A DNA stretch of 64,000 nt from KBS-96 sp964247975. Its GTDB lineage: Bacteria; Acidobacteriota; Terriglobia; Bryobacterales; Bryobacteraceae. Shown here piece after piece: positions 17,562 to 26,628 of this stretch (within the stretch, counting starts at the first letter, position 1; every line of letters starts with the position of its first letter). The notes beneath the pieces are model-generated. The model was not told the origin of the DNA. It saw nothing but the letters and a program-made list of their open reading frames with translations, and searched no databases. Location: assembly GCA_964247975.1 (NCBI GenBank), contig CAXTWH010000002.1, positions 62,001 to 126,000 on the forward strand. Reading direction: 5' to 3'. The position numbers were made by a program, and so were the translations under genes.

Positions 17562-18492
17562 GACGTAGCGGGCTGCTTCTTCCAGCAACAGGCCGCGGTA
17601 CTGCACCAGCACGCAGATTTCCTTGGCGATGGCAAGACGGATGAAGTATTCTCTTGAACCGGTACAAGAAACGGCGCAGGATTGATTAGCAGCGCAGGTG
17701 CCTGCTCCAATAATGGGCGAATTTCCCACGCGGCCCGGCAGCTTGCCTTGCATGCCGCCAGTGGACGTGCCGGTGCTCAAGTTGCCGTTGGTATTACGCG
17801 CTACGGCTCCCACAGTTCCGTAATGATGAGCGAACGGCTGAATGGAAGACGGCGGATTGCTGCTGTGCGGCTCCTGCTATACGCTGGCGGGTCGCTGCGG
17901 AAACGGCCTTCCACTTTGTTTTAACACTTTGTTTTAATACTTGGAGCAGTTCCTGCCAGCGCATTTCGGTGAAGAAATAAGAAGGCGGCATCTGGGGCAG
18001 GCCAACGCTGACGGCGAACGAATCGGTTCCCGGACCAGCCAGCATCACGTAGGGAGATTTTTCCATAACCGCGCGGGCCAGTTGAATCGGATTCCGGGTG
18101 GAACGAACTCCGGTTACCGATCCAGCCTATAAGGTAACGCCGTCCATGAGGGAAGCGTCCATTTCGTTTTTGCCTTCGGCGTTGAAAGCAGCGCCGCGTC
18201 CGGCGTTGAACAGCGGGTCGTCTTCCAGAACTTGAATGGCGGCTTCAATGGCATCTAAAGCTCGCCCGCCGTTTCTTAATTTCTCGGCTCCTGTTTTGAA
18301 GGCGCGTTCCAGCGAAGCATGATAGGTAGCGGCAGTGTGTGCATTCATGTGCTCCCATTCGGTAGCGCCCGCGCCGCCATGCACGGCAATGGCCCACTTC
18401 GCAGTAGGAGCCTGTTTTGTTTGGGAGAAAGCCGGCAGGCCCAAGAAGTAAACTAGCACTAGCAGGGTTGCGATCATTGTGGGCGATGGCAT
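17553..18492 (-). pseudogene. Isoaspartyl peptidase/L-asparaginase, broken (N-terminal and central part)
   Basis: The alpha part begins with a signal peptide and AIAVHGGAGATEWEH, continues through DDPLFNAGRGAAFN and MDASLMDGVTL, then meets a TAG at 18127. The same frame continues after it with AGSVTGVRSTRNPIQLARAV, matching the family (E. coli has KAG there), so this is a single nonsense change. A frameshift near 17880 follows. The next frame holds the autocleavage site GTVGAVARNTNGNLSTGTS (new N-terminal Thr) and GKLPGRVGNSPIIGAG, ending where the insert begins. Three independent lesions make this a clear pseudogene. The intact enzyme would hydrolyse beta-aspartyl peptides in the periplasm. 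Confidence 0.85.
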
Positions 18493-18531
18493 GAATCCTC
18501 GTATGATCGCTTCTGCCTCAAACTAGTGATT

Positions 18532-18984
18532 ATGGATTTACAACCGTATCTGCCTGCTGACCGTGAAGGCTGTTTGGCGGTGTTCGATTCGAATACGCCG
18601 CGATTTTTCGATCCGGCGGAGCGGATGGAATTTGAAAGCTTTCTTGATCAACCGAACTGCGTTTACTTTGTGATGAAGCATGAAGACCGGATTGTGGGCT
18701 GCGGCGGTTACGCGATTGCAGGAGAAGAGAAACTGGCGAGTCTGGTATGGGGGATGGTGCGGAGCGATCTGCATCAGAATGGCTTGGGGCGATTTCTGCT
18801 GATGTTCCGTTTGCGCGAGATTGCAAAACAAAACGGTATTGAAGCAGTGCGTTTAAGCACCTCGCAGCATACCGCGCCGTTTTTCGAGAAACAAGGGTTC
18901 AGGATAACCGGCGTCACGCAGAATGGGTACGCGTCCGGGTTGGACCGGATTGAGATGGTGAAAAGATTGATTGTTTGCGCTTGA
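18532..18984 (+). CDS. GNAT family N-acetyltransferase
   Basis: 150 residues with the GNAT acetyl-CoA-binding signature HQNGLGRFLL (motif A, R/QxxGxG) near residue 87. Before it come the strand GCGGYAI and LVWGMVRSDL, and after it the C-terminal FFEKQGFRITG, typical of the family's last strands. It transfers an acetyl group to an unknown small-molecule or protein amine in the cytoplasm. I prefer the ATG at 18532 to the GTG at 18526; neither has a good Shine-Dalgarno. It is divergent from the asparaginase pseudogene and convergent with the Cys-rich secreted protein gene, eight bases away. Confidence 0.82.
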   Translation: MDLQPYLPADREGCLAVFDSNTPRFFDPAERMEFESFLDQPNCVYFVMKHEDRIVGCGGYAIAGEEKLASLVWGMVRSDLHQNGLGRFLLMFRLREIAKQNGIEAVRLSTSQHTAPFFEKQGFRITGVTQNGYASGLDRIEMVKRLIVCA

Positions 18985-18991
18985 AAAGCGG

Positions 18992-19675
18992 CTATCTGTA
19001 TTCGCTACAGAAAGCGGGAGCTTTATTTCCTAAGTAAGCACAACCGCGTTTGATTTCATCAATGATCAATATGCAGGAATTCTGGGCGTTGCAGGGCGGA
19101 TGAGTGGCGGGCGACACTTGCAGGCACTCTTCCACGAGCCGGCCGGCGCGTTCCTGTCCAACTCCCTGGGTGCATGAGCCGGCATTCGAGTTTGAATCAG
19201 ACGTCGGCGTAATTCCACGAGGATTTTCATAGGCGCTATCGGCAGGATTCATGCCGTAAGCCGACAACACTTGCTGCAGTTCGGTTTGGATTTTATCCCA
19301 ACGCGGCGTTACCTGAGAATTGGATAGATCATTCCGCACAATTGTTCCCAACCGCTGGCTGGTGCTTTGAACGGAACTCAAGTTCGCATCGCCTTTTCTG
19401 GTTTGTTTGAAGTTGTTGAGCAGAGATTCAGTTTGTTTTTCGAACAATGATGCCAAGTTCGCGGCGTCCTTGGCCTGACTCGTTTTGCGAATCGTGCTTT
19501 TCTTCAAAGCTGATTCGAAAGGCTGACGAAACGATTTGGCGTCATCCCGTAGATTCCGCATTAAACTTTCCAGGTCTTTGTCGTTGATTCGGGTTTGGCC
19601 AAAAGCGGCGGTAAGCGCGAAAAACGAACATAATCCAATCAGGATCGGTTTTTGCGCAGTTGAAAATAACTTCAT
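18992..19675 (-). CDS. Secreted Cys-containing protein of unknown function
   Basis: 227 residues, no family recognised. Residues 1-26 are a signal peptide (GLCSFFALTAAFGQT). The centre (30-150) is helical and charged, with heptad-like patterns that may be coiled coil. The last 70 residues contain six cysteines in GSCTQG, EECLQ, PPCNAQNSC, GCAY and FCSEYR, probably disulfide-bonded in the periplasm or outside the cell. The start is secure: AAGGAG lies six bases before the ATG. It is 22 bases downstream of the LssY_C/beta-barrel gene and surely co-transcribed with it, which suggests the two act together at the outer membrane. Confidence 0.75.
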   Translation of the reverse strand: MKLFSTAQKPILIGLCSFFALTAAFGQTRINDKDLESLMRNLRDDAKSFRQPFESALKKSTIRKTSQAKDAANLASLFEKQTESLLNNFKQTRKGDANLSSVQSTSQRLGTIVRNDLSNSQVTPRWDKIQTELQQVLSAYGMNPADSAYENPRGITPTSDSNSNAGSCTQGVGQERAGRLVEECLQVSPATHPPCNAQNSCILIIDEIKRGCAYLGNKAPAFCSEYR

Positions 19676-19697
19676 TTTTTTCTCCTTTACTTATAAG

Positions 19698-22600
19698 TTA
19701 AAAAGTAAACGCCACTCCCAACGTGGAGCGTTGCTGACGGAATTTCGAAACAGTAGACCCGGTGCGATCAATGATCGACTTATATCCTTCTTCGGGGAAA
19801 TAGCTGCTGGTGTAGCTGTTCGAAATGAACTGCGGATTTCTGCTCCATGTTTCTCGAAAATCCGCGCTCAATGTGACACGCGGATGAACGCGGTATTTAA
19901 TTCCGCCTCCATAAGTTAATCCGATTCCATATACAGCGCCACCGTCGAGCGGAGGAGTGCTGCCCGCTTGAAAAGCAGCAAGCAAAAGACCCACGTTCTG
20001 CAATCCCAGTTTGAAGGGACCGGCTGCTTTTTTCACCGGCGCGTCCGCCAGCGCCGTCACTACCAGGGCTGGTCCCACTGCGGCATAAGGCCGCCATCGT
20101 GATTTCGGAGGCCGGGCGTTGACCAGCAAATTGTATTCAAACTGCCGGGTAATCAGACCGGCGCGGCCTTCGATTAATTGTGTTGGCTGGGTGAAGATAT
20201 CCGCCGAGTTGTAGGTGCCGCGCTGGTAGGTATAACTGAACTGATTTGAGATCCATTTCCAAGTGTTCAGCGTGGCCGAAATGCCGGCCGTCCAGCCTCC
20301 GCTTAACTGTTCGCCCAAGCCTCCAAAATAAATCTGTTTAGTTGGGTCGGCCAGATCTTCCGGCAGCGCGGTGTAGGTCACCACTTCCCGTTTCAAGGAA
20401 GCATATTGCAGGTATCCGCCTTGCAGTCCGATTTCGTAGCGCGGCGGGCTCCAACGTCGCGCTTCTTCCAAAGCGGCTGCTGCTTGCCGGGCGGATTCGT
20501 CAATTTCCGGCGGCGCGGAGCTGCTCTCCACAGGCTGCCTTTCAGCGGAAAGAGCGCCAATGCCGCGGTACTCGGTGCCGCTAATATCAGTTTTGCGCCA
20601 TGCGCCTTCATCCGGTCGCAGTTCATCTTTCGTTGCCCAGTAATTTTTGATAAAGCGCGTGCTGCTGATGCCCTGATAAACCACATTCCCTCTCCACACA
20701 TCATTGCGCAAGGTCAGCATTGTGTCGCGCACAATCCGTTTCAATCGTGAAGGGGGCACGGCATTGTCGCCAGGCGAGGTTCGCGGATGGGTACAATCGT
20801 TTATTCGCAGCACGGCAATAGCGCCGTCGGTGCGAAGCTTATCGCCAGTGGAGTTGTAAGCATTTTTCGGCGTCCAGGGCCGCGCCACTAGTTCTGCGGC
20901 ATCCACGCAGCCGGTGAACTCCAGATCGTTTAGAACTTTCGATCTTTCATTATCGATGTACTGATCGATAACATGAATGAAAGTTTTTTGTTTTTGCGAG
21001 AAAGCAATACCGACATCTTGCGTGGAGGAGGCCGTCAGCACCGTCGCGTTCCGATAGCGCGCCGCCGGATCGAAGATGCGGATGTGATGGCGCGAAGAAA
21101 ATGTGTTGGTTGTTTTGGTCAGCGTGAACAGAGGCGGACGCTCATCGAGCAGCAGCACCGACATGGGCGCTTGCGTATAAGTTTGATTGCCGCTGAGAGT
21201 TTTCATAGTCTGGAACGTAGAAGCCGCTGTTAACTGGTCCGCCGCTACCCAACCCGCCGCCGCGAAAGCTCGCCGCAGAGCTTCCGGCGAACCGATGAAA
21301 GCCAGGTTGGTCAGGTCCGAAACTTTATTGCTGCTTTTTGTTCTGGTGCGAAACGGCAGATTTCTGATCGCCTGCTCCAGTTGCCGCTCTTCTTGCGTGG
21401 AGTTTGCCACTGAGGGAAACGCGCTTGGATACACAACCGAAGAGACCAGGGGAGCAGTTAATTCCAATCTCAGCTCCGTGCCGGCCGGATAAAGAATTTC
21501 AGGCTCTGCAAATCCAAGAGTGGCCGTCGCGGATACGGTAGCAAACAGATAAGCGACCGGCTCAATCGCTGCTAGTGAGGCGATCTTGCTTTCCGCGGAG
21601 TGTCCCAACGTTCCGGTTGAGCGGATTCCTTCAATTACGCCGTGATCGTCAACTTTTTCCTGTGAATTTTCCACCTGCAGCAACCGGGCGGTAATCGGCA
21701 GCTTGCGCCCGTCCGGGAGCCTGGCCGAACGGAACGCAACGCTTAACGCTGCTGTTTCGTGTTTAATGCCCCAACCCACGCCATGCACTTTGAGAAGGCT
21801 TCCGTCCAGTTCAGTGCCTTGCGGCAGATAGATTTTGTTCGCGTAAGACGCAGGTGAGATCAGGGCGGCTGTTACCGCGTCTCCTTCTTTGGCGGAATCC
21901 GAGGCTAAAGGATGCAGTAAACGAACTATTAAACGCGTTTCCGCCGGCACGCCGGGAACTGGCGTCAGTTCTGTTTGCGAAATTTGTATTTTTTGGGAAT
22001 CTGCAAATGTAACCGTTATCTGTTGTCCGTCAGTTAACCAAGCGCCTGTATCGATGCGATCATGATTACGAACAACCACGCTTGCGCCGCTGCGTAGAAA
22101 CTGAATCACTTGTGTTCGATCTGCGGTGGCATTCTGTTCTTTATAGATTTCGGTGAGTTTTGACGCTAAAAGCGCAGAAAGAGAAACAGTTCTATTAATG
22201 CCGCTGCGCGCATCCCGATACTGCACATCTTCACCGGATGCCTTAACAGTGTTCAAGTTTTCCACGCGGCCATGCACGCCATCGAGATCGGCCGCAATCA
22301 GGGTTTGATTGGCTCCCGCGTTTCCGGTCAGCAGAAAAGCCCAGGTTCCATTAGATTGTTTCACCTGGTCCAACTTTCCTTCAGCGAAGGGAACTGTTCC
22401 GAGGGTGTGGCGCTTACGCGATTCTCCTTCGATGAAGATGAGTTCGTAACGGTTGGCGGACTGGTTGATCGGAGACGCAGCGGTTAAGAGAAGCGCATTA
22501 TTGCTGTCCGTGATCGGCCATGCCTGGTAGACATGCCGGGCAATCCGGCGCAGTTTGCCTTGAACGGTGACAACTGCTGTTCCCGTTTGTTGGCCGGGTT

Positions 22601-22715
22601 TCTTATCAACTCGCAAACTTTGAAAGATTGAGTTTTCAGCGAAAAGCGGCAGGCAGAACACAGCCCAATAACATAGCGCTCTAAGAGCAGAGCAGCGCCG
22701 TGCAGTTTTGAGCAT
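19698..22715 (-). CDS. Large exported protein with LssY_C domain and C-terminal beta-barrel
   Basis: 1005 residues with a signal peptide (to about 26). Residues 30-430 are beta-rich with no family I can name. A segment around 465-620 (FIGSPEALRRAFAAAGWVAA, then PLFTLTKTTN..RHHIRIF) matches the LssY C-terminal domain found in many Acidobacteria. The last 240 residues look like an OmpA-type or outer-membrane-protein beta-barrel: alternating strands (GLTYGGGIKYRVHPRVTLSADFR) ending in a terminal phenylalanine, GVAFTF. So an LssY_C domain would be displayed on an outer-membrane anchor. It is the first gene of a two-gene operon with the Cys-containing protein. Function unknown. Confidence 0.75.
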   Translation of the reverse strand: MLKTARRCSALRALCYWAVFCLPLFAENSIFQSLRVDKKPGQQTGTAVVTVQGKLRRIARHVYQAWPITDSNNALLLTAASPINQSANRYELIFIEGESRKRHTLGTVPFAEGKLDQVKQSNGTWAFLLTGNAGANQTLIAADLDGVHGRVENLNTVKASGEDVQYRDARSGINRTVSLSALLASKLTEIYKEQNATADRTQVIQFLRSGASVVVRNHDRIDTGAWLTDGQQITVTFADSQKIQISQTELTPVPGVPAETRLIVRLLHPLASDSAKEGDAVTAALISPASYANKIYLPQGTELDGSLLKVHGVGWGIKHETAALSVAFRSARLPDGRKLPITARLLQVENSQEKVDDHGVIEGIRSTGTLGHSAESKIASLAAIEPVAYLFATVSATATLGFAEPEILYPAGTELRLELTAPLVSSVVYPSAFPSVANSTQEERQLEQAIRNLPFRTRTKSSNKVSDLTNLAFIGSPEALRRAFAAAGWVAADQLTAASTFQTMKTLSGNQTYTQAPMSVLLLDERPPLFTLTKTTNTFSSRHHIRIFDPAARYRNATVLTASSTQDVGIAFSQKQKTFIHVIDQYIDNERSKVLNDLEFTGCVDAAELVARPWTPKNAYNSTGDKLRTDGAIAVLRINDCTHPRTSPGDNAVPPSRLKRIVRDTMLTLRNDVWRGNVVYQGISSTRFIKNYWATKDELRPDEGAWRKTDISGTEYRGIGALSAERQPVESSSAPPEIDESARQAAAALEEARRWSPPRYEIGLQGGYLQYASLKREVVTYTALPEDLADPTKQIYFGGLGEQLSGGWTAGISATLNTWKWISNQFSYTYQRGTYNSADIFTQPTQLIEGRAGLITRQFEYNLLVNARPPKSRWRPYAAVGPALVVTALADAPVKKAAGPFKLGLQNVGLLLAAFQAGSTPPLDGGAVYGIGLTYGGGIKYRVHPRVTLSADFRETWSRNPQFISNSYTSSYFPEEGYKSIIDRTGSTVSKFRQQRSTLGVAFTF

Positions 22716-22764
22716 TTATCATTTTAAACACAATACTAGGGCATGAACTTGTAATTACACTTGC

Positions 22765-25407
22765 CTACTCCTGCCGAAGCGCTTGCACCGGGTCGATGCG
22801 TGTGGCGTTCCAAGCCGGAATTAAACACGCGCAACAGGCTACCGCCAGCACGAAGATCGGCACGGCGACAAAGGTGAGCGGATCGAACGCATGAACGCCG
22901 AACAACCAACTGCTGATGAGGCGCGTCAGGGCGAATGCGCCGATTAAGCCGAGCAGGAGGCCGATTGCAGTCAGGCGCAGGCCCTGGGCAAGAATCAAGC
23001 TGAGAACGCGGCTTCGCGGCGAGCCGATAGCCAGGCGAACGCCGATTTCAGCAGTCCGCTGTTTCACGGTGTACGACATTAATCCGTAGATTCCGGCGAG
23101 GGCTAAAACCACTGCGATTCCGGCGAACCCCGTTAATAATGTAGTTTGGAAGCGGCGACGCGCATTGTTTTCCGAGATGCGCTCGCTCATGGTGTGGACG
23201 CTGTCCAAGGCCAGCGCGGAATCAAGAGAACGAAGAGCTTCACGCGCTTGATTGATGATTTGCGCGGCGGGCAGGGTTGAGCGGATGGCGAAATTGTCGC
23301 CGTAATCGGCAGGTTGAAAAATCTGCGGCTGCGCAGGTTGTTCCAGCGTGAGGTGCCGAATATCACCCACCACGCCAACAACGGTTGACCACAGCGCGCC
23401 GGAAGAGTCACCAAAAATTCCCAGACGAACCTGTTGTTGGAGCGGATCACGACCGTGAAAATAAGTTTTCACGAAAGCCTGGTTCACAATCGCTACCGGT
23501 GTTTTGGAATTTACATCATGCGAATCGAAGTCTCTGCCTTGCAGCAAGGGGGTGCCGAGCGCCTGGCGGTAAGCAGGAGTAACGGAACGGGTTTCCAACA
23601 TTTCCTTCGATTTGCCGAAGCCGCGCACTTCCACAAAGGTAACGCTCTCGTAATGGCTGAGCGGCGTTGAGTTGGATGCCCCGGCATAGTTCACGCCTGG
23701 TATGCTTTGCAGTTTTTGCAGAAAGTTCTTGTAAAACGCTGCGCGCAGCTCGGGTTTATTAAAACGCTCATCCAGGTTTAAAGTGAACGTCAAAGCTGTT
23801 TGAGAGAAGCCCGGATTGACAGCTTGTAGCTGAAGATAGCTGCGGATTAATAAACCCGACCCGGCCAGCAAAATGACCGAAAGAGCAACTTCCACTACGA
23901 TGAGCAGATGACGGCTATAACTGGTTGTGCCGATAGCGCCCCGGATGCCGCCTTGTTTCAATAAATGGTTGACGCCGGCTTTCGAAGCGAAAAGAGCGGG
24001 CGCAATACCGCATAAGATGCCGGTGATTACCGAAAGAGCGACAGATAGAAACAACACGCGGTTATCCACCGAGGCGGTATCGAAGCGCGGAATATCGCCC
24101 GGGTTCAGGTGAACCAGGAGTTGCACAACAGCATAAGCAAGAGCGATGCCTAGAACGCCGCCAGTGCAGCTTAACAGTAACGATTCAGTCAGCAGTTGGC
24201 GAATGATGCGTCCACGTTCCGCGCCAAGAGCGGTGCGGATACCCATTTCATGAGCGCGGGCCGTGACGCGCGCCAGAAGAAGATTCGCTACGTTGCTGAC
24301 GGCAATTAAAAGAACCAGGGAAACCGCGCCGAGAAGAAGCCAGAGCATGGCTTCAACCGGGCCGACGATGGTAGCAATTAAAGGCTTCGTTAAAGCGGTG
24401 AAGCCTCTCCACATTTCCGGGTAAAGCGGGTTTAATCGGAGTTCGATGGCCTTCAATTCATCCTGCGCCGATAAAGCGGAAACACCGTCCCGCAATCTGC
24501 CGATGGCTGCATCGCCACTTTCGAAATTAGTCCGATCGGTTTTCTGATTGGGATTGTAGGCGAGCGGCAGCCAGAGGTCGGTTTGTTTCTGTTCGGAATG
24601 GACGTAGGGGATGTCGCCGTTGAACGGGTAACCGAATTCTTTCGGCATGACCCCGACCACTGTGTATTGTTCCCGGTTCAAGCGGATTCGCTTGCCGATA
24701 CTATGCGGATCGGAGCCGAATTGAGACTGCCATAATGCCTGGCTGATGATCACGACGTGTTCGTGACCGGGCCGGTCGTCGTCGGCGGTAAAGCTTCGGC
24801 CCAACTCCGGCGCGGCTTCCAGAGTTTGAAAGAAATTTCCAGTGACAAAAGCTGCTGACACCCGGTTGGCGGAGTTATCGCGAACGATATTGACCGCTCG
24901 GATGCGCAGCATTGTCACCGAAGAAAAGCTGTGACTCAACCGCTGCCAATCGTAGAAGTCCGGAACATTGGGAGCCATTTCCGGCGGAACGCCTTGAAAA
25001 GACGAATTAGGGCTCCAAAGATAAACCAGTTTTTCCGGGTGGCCATAAGGAAGCGACCGCAGCAATACAGCATTCACCAGACTGAAGATCGCCGTGGTGG
25101 AACCGATGCCGAGCGCAATTACCAGCAGCGCAATAATTGTAAAGCCGGGTGCGGCAGCGAGAACACGAGCGCCGTAGCGCAGGTCGGAAATCAGGATGTT
25201 CCCGTGTTCTTTCGGCGCGTTGACGATGACATCGGCCAGGCTTTCCAGCCACAAGCGGAAAACAGATTCGGACTGCAGGCGGTCAGCAAAAAGCTGTTCC
25301 ATTTCCGATCCGTATTCGTGGCGGAACTCGGTGGGATAGCAGTATAAAAGCGCGCGAAACAGTTTAATTTGATTTGGCAGCCAGTCCATGCATTCTCGCT
25401 TGTTCAA
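22765..25407 (-). CDS. ADOP-family ABC transporter permease (MacB/FtsX type)
   Basis: 880 residues. The N-terminal cytoplasmic prefix (FRALLYCYPTEFRHEYGSEMEQLF) is typical of the 'acidobacterial duplicated orphan permease' family. Then follow a transmembrane segment near 90, a MacB-like periplasmic core (about 115-335), an FtsX-like permease block (345-510), a second core and a second FtsX block (760-880). No ATPase gene is adjacent, as is usual for ADOPs; the partner ATPase is unknown. The frame overlaps the padR stop by about 44 bases from the first ATG; the ATG at 25386 is an equally good start. Its regulator is the PadR protein immediately upstream. Confidence 0.9.
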   Translation of the reverse strand: MNKRECMDWLPNQIKLFRALLYCYPTEFRHEYGSEMEQLFADRLQSESVFRLWLESLADVIVNAPKEHGNILISDLRYGARVLAAAPGFTIIALLVIALGIGSTTAIFSLVNAVLLRSLPYGHPEKLVYLWSPNSSFQGVPPEMAPNVPDFYDWQRLSHSFSSVTMLRIRAVNIVRDNSANRVSAAFVTGNFFQTLEAAPELGRSFTADDDRPGHEHVVIISQALWQSQFGSDPHSIGKRIRLNREQYTVVGVMPKEFGYPFNGDIPYVHSEQKQTDLWLPLAYNPNQKTDRTNFESGDAAIGRLRDGVSALSAQDELKAIELRLNPLYPEMWRGFTALTKPLIATIVGPVEAMLWLLLGAVSLVLLIAVSNVANLLLARVTARAHEMGIRTALGAERGRIIRQLLTESLLLSCTGGVLGIALAYAVVQLLVHLNPGDIPRFDTASVDNRVLFLSVALSVITGILCGIAPALFASKAGVNHLLKQGGIRGAIGTTSYSRHLLIVVEVALSVILLAGSGLLIRSYLQLQAVNPGFSQTALTFTLNLDERFNKPELRAAFYKNFLQKLQSIPGVNYAGASNSTPLSHYESVTFVEVRGFGKSKEMLETRSVTPAYRQALGTPLLQGRDFDSHDVNSKTPVAIVNQAFVKTYFHGRDPLQQQVRLGIFGDSSGALWSTVVGVVGDIRHLTLEQPAQPQIFQPADYGDNFAIRSTLPAAQIINQAREALRSLDSALALDSVHTMSERISENNARRRFQTTLLTGFAGIAVVLALAGIYGLMSYTVKQRTAEIGVRLAIGSPRSRVLSLILAQGLRLTAIGLLLGLIGAFALTRLISSWLFGVHAFDPLTFVAVPIFVLAVACCACLIPAWNATRIDPVQALRQE

Positions 25408-25702
25408 TCAGAGTTTCCATGCGCTTCACTTCTTCTTTCGCCGTTTTGCGCCCCAGCGGAGTTAAGCGGTAATAGCGGCGGCGCTCATCGTCCTGGTCCG
25501 CGCGCGGACGCTGTTTTTCGTTCAGCTCGATGATCAAGCCTTGTTCCAGCAGACGCTTAATGGAGCCGTATAATGTTCCCGCGCTTAAACGCAGCTTGCC
25601 GCCGGTGCGGTCCGCCACGTCGAGCATGATGCCGTAGCCGTGCTGGTCGCGCTCGGCAAGGGCTACCAGAATATGGAATGCCTGGGGACTTAAGGTAATC
25701 AC
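25364..25702 (-). CDS. PadR family transcriptional regulator
   Basis: 112 residues. Winged-helix DNA-binding domain with the PadR signature: FHILVALAERDQHGYGIMLDV, then GTLYGSIKRLLEQGLI and RRRYYRLTPLGRK. It overlaps and precedes an ADOP permease, the standard PadR-ADOP arrangement, so it probably represses that operon and itself. The GTG at 25702 begins the homology and lies only six bases after a perfect TATAAT (25709-25714), so the mRNA may be leaderless; the longer frame to a TTG at 25720 would run through that promoter. Confidence 0.9.
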   Translation of the reverse strand: MITLSPQAFHILVALAERDQHGYGIMLDVADRTGGKLRLSAGTLYGSIKRLLEQGLIIELNEKQRPRADQDDERRRYYRLTPLGRKTAKEEVKRMETLIEQARMHGLAAKSN

Positions 25703-25708
25703 ACGAAT

Positions 25709-25745
25709 ATTATATCGCAAAACGGTATATCAATGCTCGGTATAT
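25709..25745 (-). promoter_or_regulatory. Promoter and likely operator of padR-ADOP
   Basis: TATAAT on the minus strand at 25709-25714, with the padR GTG starting six bases after it. The upstream bases carry the direct repeat CGGTATAT twice on the plus strand (about 25723-25730 and 25738-25745), plus imperfect dyad symmetry (TATACCG with CGATATA). This is a natural place for PadR to bind its own promoter. The -35 box is not clear. Confidence 0.4.
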
Positions 25746-25788
25746 TAAGGAAGGGTACTGATTCGCCCAGATACAATGTGAATTTCCG

Positions 25789-26628
25789 ATGAGTCTGTTC
25801 CGGCGTGAGTTTCTCGCTTCCATTCCCGCGACCTTCGGGTTAGATAAGAACGTTTCCGGTTGCGCATTATTATGGGAGCTTCGCTCGAAACAGATGTTGA
25901 CAATGCAGGGCGCGGTGCAAGCCAGGGAATGGCTGGTTGAACCGGGTTCCACCATGAAGCCGCTCAGTTGGTGGGCTTTGCTGCGATCAGGGAAGGTGAA
26001 GCCGGAAGAATCTATTCACTGTACACATGATCTGCGATTAGCCGGATTACGCATGGATTGTTCACATCCGCGATTGCCGTTTCCGGTGGATGCTACCCGC
26101 GCCATCGCGTATTCCTGCAACTGCGCCACTGCCTACTTTGCGCGGCGGTTCAAGGACGATGAGCTGGTCCGGTGTTACCAGGAGTTCGGTTTGGAATCCG
26201 CTACGGGATTGTTGCCGGAAGCTGAAAGCGTGGGGCGCATACAAAAAAACACTAATGAAGAACAAGTCCAGTTACAAGCGTTAGGGGAACGAGGTTTGCG
26301 AGTGACCGCGCTTGAAGTAGCGAAGGCTTATGGCCGTTTAGCTGGTTTGGCGCGTGATCCGAAGTTCGAGCCGGTTCTGGCAGGCATGGAAGGGTCGGTT
26401 CAGTTTGGAACGGGCCAAGCGGCGCAAGTGCCGGGAAAAACGGTAGCCGGTAAAACGGGCAGTGTGCGAGCCGAATCGGGCTTACGCGCGGCTTGGTTTG
26501 CGGGGTTCGCGCCGAGCCGTGAACCGGAAGTAGTAGTAACAGTGCTGACGCAAGGACGATCCGGGGCTGAAGCCGCCGCGCCAGTTGCCGGCTTGTTGCT
26601 GCGCCGCTATTTTGCTGAGAACAGATGA
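25789..26628 (+). CDS. Compact penicillin-binding transpeptidase-domain protein
   Basis: 279 residues made almost only of a transpeptidase domain. The three active-site motifs of the penicillin-binding/beta-lactamase fold are intact: Ser54-Thr-Met-Lys57, Ser109-Cys-Asn111 and Lys222-Thr-Gly224. The fold resembles the C-terminal half of class B PBPs, without the pedestal domain and without a transmembrane anchor. The N-terminus (FRREFLASIPA) only weakly resembles a Tat signal. It would cross-link peptidoglycan or act as a beta-lactam sensor. Its stop overlaps the start of the SpoIID-like gene (ATGA), so the two are translationally coupled. Confidence 0.82.
   Translation: MSLFRREFLASIPATFGLDKNVSGCALLWELRSKQMLTMQGAVQAREWLVEPGSTMKPLSWWALLRSGKVKPEESIHCTHDLRLAGLRMDCSHPRLPFPVDATRAIAYSCNCATAYFARRFKDDELVRCYQEFGLESATGLLPEAESVGRIQKNTNEEQVQLQALGERGLRVTALEVAKAYGRLAGLARDPKFEPVLAGMEGSVQFGTGQAAQVPGKTVAGKTGSVRAESGLRAAWFAGFAPSREPEVVVTVLTQGRSGAEAAAPVAGLLLRRYFAENR

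Noticed and set aside
17794..18066. Separate small minus-strand gene (90 codons)
   Set aside because: It is in the same frame as the asparaginase N-terminal part and continues its homology after the TAG, so it is part of the pseudogene.
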